DNA from: Puccinia triticina
Lineage: Eukaryota > Basidiomycota > Pucciniomycetes > Pucciniales > Pucciniaceae
DNA: 64,000 nt
Assembly: GCF_026914185.1 (NCBI RefSeq)
Contig: NC_070571.1
Coordinates: forward strand, 4,836,001-4,900,000
Direction: 5' to 3'
The position numbers and the translations under genes were made by a program. Positions 58,170 to 64,000 of the stretch are shown piece by piece (the stretch's first letter is position 1; the number at the start of each line of letters is the position of its first letter). Below the pieces are notes generated by a model, which worked only from the letters and a program-made list of their open reading frames with translations, ran no database searches and was not told where the DNA came from.

Positions 58170-58382
58170 GGGGGATTCAAAGTTGGCCATGCAAAACTTG
58201 CATGTCCTTTTGCAAGGAAAGCCACAAACACCAAATCTCAAAAAAAATAATTCAAGCAGGCTTGGGGGTTGCAGTGCCAATATGGCTTGCATGCAGTTCT
58301 GCAACTCAGTGTTCAAGAATGAACTTGAACACCAACTTGCAAGAGTACATGCAAGTTGCACCGGGTCAACTTTGAAACCCCC
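58170..58382. repeat. Possible small MULE-type MITE (213 bp)
   Basis: Ends GGGGGATTCAAAGTTGGCC and complement of the form GGGGGTTTCAAAGTTGACCC, each followed by ACTTGCATGT and TTGCAAG in the same order. The G-run start and TTGCAAG subterminal motifs resemble MULE-2. No convincing target duplication. Confidence 0.5.
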
Positions 58383-59993
58383 TATTGTGGTCTAGTTGCA
58401 GAAAGGGTGCAAGTTGTGCTTGCGGGGTGCAAGCACCCTCCCGTCAGGGTTGCACGCAAAGTTAATGTTCTCGCGTGAGCGGTACCAGCCAAATGGCTGG
58501 AAAGACCATAAACCCCCTCAGATGACCCCCAACCTCCCCAAAATTTGAGAAGCCAATGGCACCTTGAGAATCCTCATGGTTTCTTATGTACATATCCTGA
58601 AATTTTCTAAATTAAATAAAAGCCATCAATCAGGTTGAAATCACTTGTTAATTTGGCCAATATGTCACAGGAATTACAAATTGCTTTTGGGGGCAGACCA
58701 CCATCACACCCCTTTCACAACCCTCAAAGCCCCTTTAGAGACTAAAAACTGAGTTTCTTGACACACATGTAGAAATCTCAATAATATTTAGGAATGATAG
58801 GCAAGAAGGTAGGCTGCACTTCCCTAACTTTTATTCTTGTATAAGATTCTCAGTTGTAGATGCTACTGGATGTTAAAGTCCAAATATAACAAAAAATCAC
58901 AAAAAATCCATTCCTCTCAGGCTACAACCCAGTCTTTACACATAAGCCTCTCCTTTGGAGAGGCTTTGTGCCTCATTGGAGAGGCTTAGTTAAGCTTGTA
59001 TATATAGCCGTTGTGGTGATCAGTTCTGGAACTCGTGTCAAATTGTCCACGGAGCAATCAGTGCGGTGCACAGGCGGTGCGGAAACGGTGTGGAAACGGT
59101 GCGGAACGGAGCGGAGCGGAGCGCACAACTGAAGGCGGCGGCGCGCGGAGCTTGACGGCGGAACTGGACTCAGACTAAGCAGGCCAGCGCGGACTGGATA
59201 GCGGAGGTGGTGATTGGGGGAAGCCGTGGCAGCCAGAAGGGCGGCGTGTGGGATCCTGACATCATAGGCTAGACAGGGGCGTGGAAGCTAGAGAGAGTAG
59301 TTTGACGGCGGTCAAAGGCAAGCGGCGGAGACGACAGGTGTTGGCGGATGACGTACGTGTGTGTATAGCGCCTGACGGATGACGAGTGTGCGTGTGTGAA
59401 CGGAGTTAGCGTATGGCATGCGTGGGAGGCGGGCGGAGGATATCTTTTAGTTCTCTTCCTTTTCTCTATAAAACCACGGTGGGGGAGGAAGGATCCGGGG
59501 GGATCATACTCCCCACAGACTCTCTTTTACGGTTTTTTACTTTACTTTGCGGATTGTTGTGCTTCTTTTACTTTGCGTACGTTGCAGAGCGGAGTTTTAC
59601 GTTGCGGACTTGCTTTACGTGTTACTGTTGTGCTTTGCGGAGATTTGTGCTTGCTTTAAGGCTGTGTTCTTGCGGTTGTTGTGGAGTTATCTTCTTTATG
59701 CGGCGGAGCTTTATTTTACTGTTTACTTTGCGGAGCTGGATTATTTTACGTGCTTTACTTTATTTACCCCACTCAGAGCCCTACAACACGGCGGAACTGT
59801 GGAGCGGAGTTTCTCCAGATCACCCGACTTTACCTGGGAATCATCTTGGAGCGGCGGGGTCCTGACATTTCTACGCAGTGACCATTTTCGTTCATCACAC
59901 CGTTCCAAAAAAGCTTGGCTTCTTTGGAAGGAATTTCCAGCGGAAATTCCTTCTGGATTTGCCAGAGCTGCGGGAACTGTGCAGATACCCGCC
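58383..59993. other. No gene; LTR- or promoter-like segment at 58.9-59.9 kb
   Basis: 58383-58900 holds nothing recognisable. A GGAGAGGCTT direct/inverted cluster at 58945-58990 precedes TGTATATATAGCC. At 59466-59472 TATAAAA is followed about 30 bases later by GGGGGGATCATACTCCCC. 59520-59870 is a degenerate TTTACGTTGCGGA-type repeat. It may be part of an LTR or an untranslated leader; no homologous copy is available. Confidence 0.35.
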
Positions 59994-60190
59994 CGCACTA
60001 GTCACGCAATCACCAGTTAAGGTTTTTCTCCGGCCGGCATCCAATATCGAATCCGTGGGTCCCTTCGATGCCCCCAACAACCTGAGCCGGCAATGACCCA
60101 CGGCCTCCCCCTCCCCCGCCCCCCTTTTGGATCTTTCATTCTGTCCCTCCCACCATCCGTGAGTCAATTGATCAGTCCGGTAACAGAACA

Positions 60191-61869
60191 ATGGGTAAGA
60201 ATTCGCTTTTTGTCCACTTGCCTTCTTCCATACCTGACTGATCTGTTTCATTTTTCTCCAGGAGACCTCCCCGACCCCGAAACAATGCTGGCGCTTGGGG
60301 ATCCCAGCTGCGAGTTGGATCCTGAGAATCAAAACTCTCAGCCGCCTCGCCGAACACCGGTTCAGATTGACTATGTGCTCTATGTCAAGAACCGGGCATA
60401 TCAGCAACCACCGAGCAGCCGCGGTCGAACTGGTGCTCAAGCGACCAAGCAGTGGACCAAGATGGTCCGGAAGCCCTCCCTTGGCCCGTTGGAAATCAAT
60501 CTACAGGCGATTTCGTGGCGCATGTTCCAAAACAAAGTGATTATCCATATCTGCGGAGGAAAGGAATTCAGGGCAAAGTTTCTCAAAGATGCAAATGCCC
60601 TTGGTGAGATCACGTGGCATGCCTCGATCAGCGGCCACTCAAAGTATGGGGTTTCCCATCTTTTCAAAGTGAAAAACACATCCAACTTTTCCGAATTCGC
60701 AACAGCTTCAGCAGATGCCCCCAACAAAAGAGTGCAATTCAACTTAACCATGGTCGACCCGCATGAGAAAGCAAAGGATACTGCCAAGGTTTGTCATCTT
60801 TGTTTTGGTACCCCACTCTTATCACCCTTATATTAATAATTACAACCGTTTGCAGGAGGCCCAAATCGACACCGTGTTGATGATGAAATACGGGCCTCCT
60901 GAGAAGCGCGCAGTTCTGCAGCGTGAACAGCTTCGCTTGGCCTCGAATGTATGTCCCTCAGTTCATTTGTTTTTGTGGTATGTATGCTGATTGACGTTTT
61001 TGTTCCATGGCCACCAGGCAAAAGCGGACACGGATCCTGTGAACCCAATAATAGCCAAGATCCGTTCCAAGTGTGAGATGCGACGGGCTGGGGGTTCCGA
61101 GGCCCTTGTCTTCACCTGCCCAGAAGACCCAACCCGCACGATGCTCCTGCCGTTCAAGCAGTTGTGGACATGGGCCCGTGCCATCCTCAATAACGAACCA
61201 GGGGTTGATTACGACCACCCCCCTACCACTGAGCTCTTTGTCTGGCGGTCAATCCAGAATGCTAGTGGATCGAGCAAGCCTTCTGGTCACAGTGGTCCAT
61301 CAAGCTCGCTCAACGCAAGCATCAACGGAAGGTCTCCAATCAAGAGACCATCCGAGGCCGATCAGTACCCCCAAAAACGAAGCGCATCACTTCAATCTAC
61401 GGGCTCCTCTGACGTCCAGGTCGTCTCGCAAGCGCAAATCGGTGCCAATGAGATCGAAATCCTCTCAGGCACCCCAAGAAGCTTGCCCGAAAGTCCTTGC
61501 CCTTCGTCTCTTATGCGTAATGTCTCGTTGGCGACCAGGCACCAGTTTTTGGCTTTCCCTTCCCAGCCGGCTCCTCTTGGACCCGAGAATCCCGTTCTTG
61601 AAAGTATACCCATGGAAATCTTTCTCCACGAGGCGAACATTCCAGATGACGACCGCGCCACTCGCCTCCGCTTGGAGCTCAATGGTATCTATAAGTGGAC
61701 CTATTTCAGGTCATCCAGCGAACTTCAGCTTATCGATATCGGATTTACCCCAGGTGCGGCTCGCTCTCTTTGCGAGGGGGTCCCGCGCCTGATTGCGCGC
61801 TATGGTAACATCTCCGCTTCCGGACCCAACGCACACAAAGACGACAAAGAAGACATGCTTGATGAGTAG
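60191..61869 (+). CDS. Transposon passenger protein, function unknown (491 aa)
   Basis: Exons 60191-60194 (ATG plus one base), 60262-60788, 60856-60948 and 61018-61869, all phases fitting; donors GTAAGA, GTTTGT and GTATGT. The N-terminus after splicing reads MGDLPDPETMLALGDPS. Residues about 40-170 form a compact mixed region (VQIDYVLYVKNRAY, NKVIIHICGG), then a charged helical region, EALVFTCPEDPTRTMLLPFK, a Ser/Pro-rich linker and a C-terminal helical module (DRATRLRLELNGIYKW ... LIDIGFTPGAARSLCEGV) that recalls small SAM-like folds (inference). All frames are open, in contrast to the damaged transposase. It might bind transposon ends or be captured cargo. A longer start at 60093 would not fit the first splice. 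Confidence 0.7.
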
Positions 61870-61984
61870 GTGCCCCACCAATTCCCAATCCATTAGAGGA
61901 CACCCTGCTCTCCGCTTTTCCCATCTCTTTTAGGTCATTCCACGTGAAAAAAATGTTGTTATCTCTACCTCTAGATAGTCTACA

Positions 61985-62095
61985 CATAAAAATACACGTA
62001 TACACGGTTCTACACATATAAAAATACACAATTATATATAAAAATACACAATTATATAAGAATACACGGTCATCTCTATAAAAATACACGGTTAT
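61985..62095. repeat. ATAAAAATACAC short tandem repeat
   Basis: About seven copies of a 12-20-bp unit TATAAAAATACAC(A/G) between the two convergent transposon genes; may serve as a shared AT-rich 3' region. Confidence 0.75.
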
Positions 62096-62219
62096 GTCTA
62101 TCAAATGCTATGATGGATCAGTTGTGCGCAATGAACAAGAACACTGCGCCCCTAAATCCACAATTCTGGTGCGAGTCTCTTGTCTTTGGTCGTCTTTGGT
62201 CCCAAGTGAGAGAAAAGCC

Positions 62220-62530
62220 TCTTGTGAGGTTTTTTTGGGACAAAGTCGCACAAGCTGCTTGGCAGCCAATGTTTTGGTTCAAGTTGCCCGAACTGGTGCT
62301 CGGCAGCCAATGTTTTGGGGCAAAGCGCACGAACTGCTGCTCGGCAGCCTCGGTAGCCAATTTTTTGGTTCAAGTCGCACAAACTGGTGCTTGGAGGCCT
62401 TTTTTGTGGACCAAGTCACCCCAAAAGCTGCTTGGCAGCCTTTTCTTTTGAACAAGTCACACAAACAGCTGCTTGGCAGCCTGTTTTTTGGTCACCATTG
62501 CACACACTATTGCTTGACAGTTTTTTTTTG
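62220..62530. repeat. Degenerate TTGGCAGCC tandem repeat (about 55-60 bp)
   Basis: Five to six diverged copies of CTGCTTGGCAGCC followed by a TTTTTTGG tract and CAAGTCGCACAAACTG. Lies downstream of the transposase stop; no coding function assigned. Confidence 0.7.
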
Positions 62531-62610
62531 GGGCACAGGTCACACAAAATGTTTTATTTTATCATTTTTATCGGAAGGAAACCATCACAAGCAAAAAAAG
62601 CAAATTTCCT

Positions 62611-63913
62611 TTACATCATGTAGCCACAACATCTGAACTCTGCGGCCATCAAGCTTGGAGTCACCAGTTCATTAATGTACAGCTTGATTGAATCTATATC
62701 TTCCTGCTCATCCCCAGTGAGGATGAGGTCCCGGCGCAGATGGTGTTTGAGCACCAAAAAAACTTTTTTGATGGGGTTGAAATCGGGCAAATAAGGTGGG
62801 AGGTATATGAGCAGAACTTGGTGATTGTCGCAAATCTCCATGATGCGGCCGCCATGATGGATACGTGCGTTATCCATGATCAAAACACTGTTCCTTCCTG
62901 GAAAAGGGTTCATGGTTGGCAGCTAAGAGATGTGAAATGATCCATCAGTAAATCATTCATTCATTATTATAGAATGAAAAATCAGGTAGGTAACTTACAA
63001 GCACTTCTTCAAGAAAGTGCTCAAAGTTGAGCCGCTGGATTGAACCCGGTTGAGCAATGAATCCGAGAACTCCATCCAAGGATACTGCTGGCAACAGACT
63101 GAGGCGAGGGGATTTGTGTGTGCGTTTGACTTGGTTCGTTCAACTACCCTTTTTCGCCCAGCCACGTCGGCGTTGCAGTTCATCCATACATACAGCTGAC
63201 TCATCTTCAAGCGCAAATCTTAGTTGACAGTTCTTGAAAGCCATTATTTGAACAGCTTACCTGTAAAAACTAGGTATTCGGGAGGTAGATCGGCCACCTT
63301 CCCAGTGAAGTCTGCACGTTTGATCTCACACTGAGAGGGGTGAACGGTCCTAGCTACCTTCCTAGTGAGACCAAGTCGGATGAGAAGATCATCGTAAATG
63401 GTCGACAGACTGAGCCGAATCCCGCTGGCATCTTCCACGGCCTTCTGGATTTCATCCAAGTAAAGCGTTGGGTCGACCGCTAAGATGTCCAAGATGAACT
63501 CTTGTTGATCTGGGTTGACTTGAAGAGGTCTTCCGCGTTGGAGGTACAACGCTGGGTCTCGGACCACGCTGGTTGTTGTGAGGAATAGTGCCTTCCAGCG
63601 TTGGAACAATTGAGGCGAGATCCGTGCATCCAGGATGTCATTGATATCGTTGATTTGTTTTCCTCGGAGGATGAGCTTGACCGCCACCACCTTCACTTCT
63701 GCTGCGTATTTGACAAAGACCATTTGGTCTGAGGCGGGATTGCACACAAGTATCAGCCAAGAAAAAATCACGCGAAAAACAATGAGGAGAGGGGGAAGAA
63801 ATAGAGCGGGGTGACTGACTGACCTGACGGATTGGTTTCACTGGCAGGCCTGCCGCTGTCTGCTTGGGCCAAATTGGGCGGGTGGAGGTGGGGGGATGGG
63901 TGGTTGGGGGCAT
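62611..63913 (-). pseudogene. Tc1/mariner-like DDE transposase, mutated
   Basis: Exons (minus) 63913-63820, 63728-63261, 63204-62999 and 62922-62611; the phase fits with small introns, giving 359 codons. N-terminal helix-turn-helix region (VVAVKLILRGKQINDI; ISPQLFQRWKALF; LSLSTIYDDLLIRLGLTRK). The DDE domain has the first Asp at the exon 2/3 junction (YLVFT|DESAV), the second in VLIMDNARIHH, and the third site in LPDFNPIKKVF, where Lys stands in place of the expected Glu. A TGA interrupts exon 3 after RRRGWAKKGS. Family role: cut-and-paste transposition at TA. This copy should be inactive on both counts. Confidence 0.88.
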
Positions 63914-64000
63914 CGAAGGGACCCACGGATTCGATATTGGATGCCGGCCGGAGAAAAACCTTAACTGGTGATTGCGTGACTAGAGGTGCGTGACTAGTGC

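Larger units (their letters stand above)
60001..63980. mobile_element. Two-gene Tc1/mariner-like transposon with TA flanks
   Basis: Terminal inverted repeats of about 85 bp: GTCACGCAATCACCAGTTAA at the left; the right end is its complement, and the match continues through CCGGCCGGCATCCAATATCG and CCCTTCGATGCCCCCAAC. TA dinucleotides flank both ends (59999-60000, 63981-63982). Two convergent genes: a 491-aa protein on plus and a DDE transposase on minus, separated by short tandem repeats. The transposase start codon lies inside the right TIR. Just outside the right end a second GCGTGACTA occurs, a trace of an adjacent end or rearrangement. Confidence 0.9.

Noticed and set aside
60093..60261. 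Longer N-terminus for the 491-aa transposon passenger protein
   Set aside because: That frame only works by reading through an intron with a good GTAAGA donor and TCTCCAG acceptor; the spliced start at 60191 fits the phase.

Overview
The window looks like a repeat-rich nuclear contig of a rust-type basidiomycete fungus (Pucciniales-like; inferred). The grounds are short GT-AG introns with CTAAC-like branch points, a FunK1 fungal kinase, GCM-finger Mutator-like transposons, Ty3/gypsy, LINE, hAT and Tc1/mariner elements, and small signal-peptide genes in tandem pairs. No bacterial operons, rRNA, tRNA or CRISPR were seen.

Layout. 1-1.6 kb: Gag-protease part of a Ty3/gypsy element (minus strand, runs off the left edge). 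1.9-2.5 kb: 45-bp hairpin minisatellite. 4.6-6.7 kb: tandem pair of three-exon membrane/secretory genes. 7.5-9.4 kb: broken FunK1 kinase. 9.7-13.5 kb: Ty3/gypsy pol whose N-terminal part is replaced by about 46 copies of a 28-bp hairpin unit, followed by its LTR. 13.56-18.45 kb: complete Mutator-like element (MULE-1) with long TIRs and a perfect 9-bp target duplication. 18.5-19.7 kb: unknown four-exon gene. 20.2-23.1 kb: hAT element with 8-bp target duplication. 23.3-29.8 kb: MULE-2, interrupted by a 1.46-kb foldback element. 30-39 kb: gene-poor, with an LTR, MITEs and another foldback element. 39-46.7 kb: a conserved host island with a DUSP-USP deubiquitinase and, divergently, a 715-aa Pro/Ser-rich protein. 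47.3-49.6 kb: tandem pair of small secreted-protein genes. 50.0-56.7 kb: a LINE flanked by 492-bp direct repeats, each carrying a 54-55-aa secreted-peptide gene. 56.76-58.0 kb: foldback element built from palindromic minisatellite. 60.0-63.98 kb: two-gene Tc1/mariner-like transposon with TA flanks.

The most notable system is the MULE protein. A GCM/WRKY-like zinc-finger region, a Mutator-type DDE core with a CxxH insert, and a C-terminal segment carrying USP-like Cys and His/Asp boxes lie in one gene, seen in two diverged copies. Next come the LINE with an apparent target duplication of nearly 500 bp, the Tc1/mariner element with an unrelated second gene, and a recurrent design in which minisatellites made of hairpin units sit inside foldback elements.

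Several transposon genes are closed by single TGA codons where the family has Arg, which fits C-to-T decay at CGA codons. All exon models were derived by hand from splice signals, reading phase and paralogue comparison; none was tested by search or transcript data.
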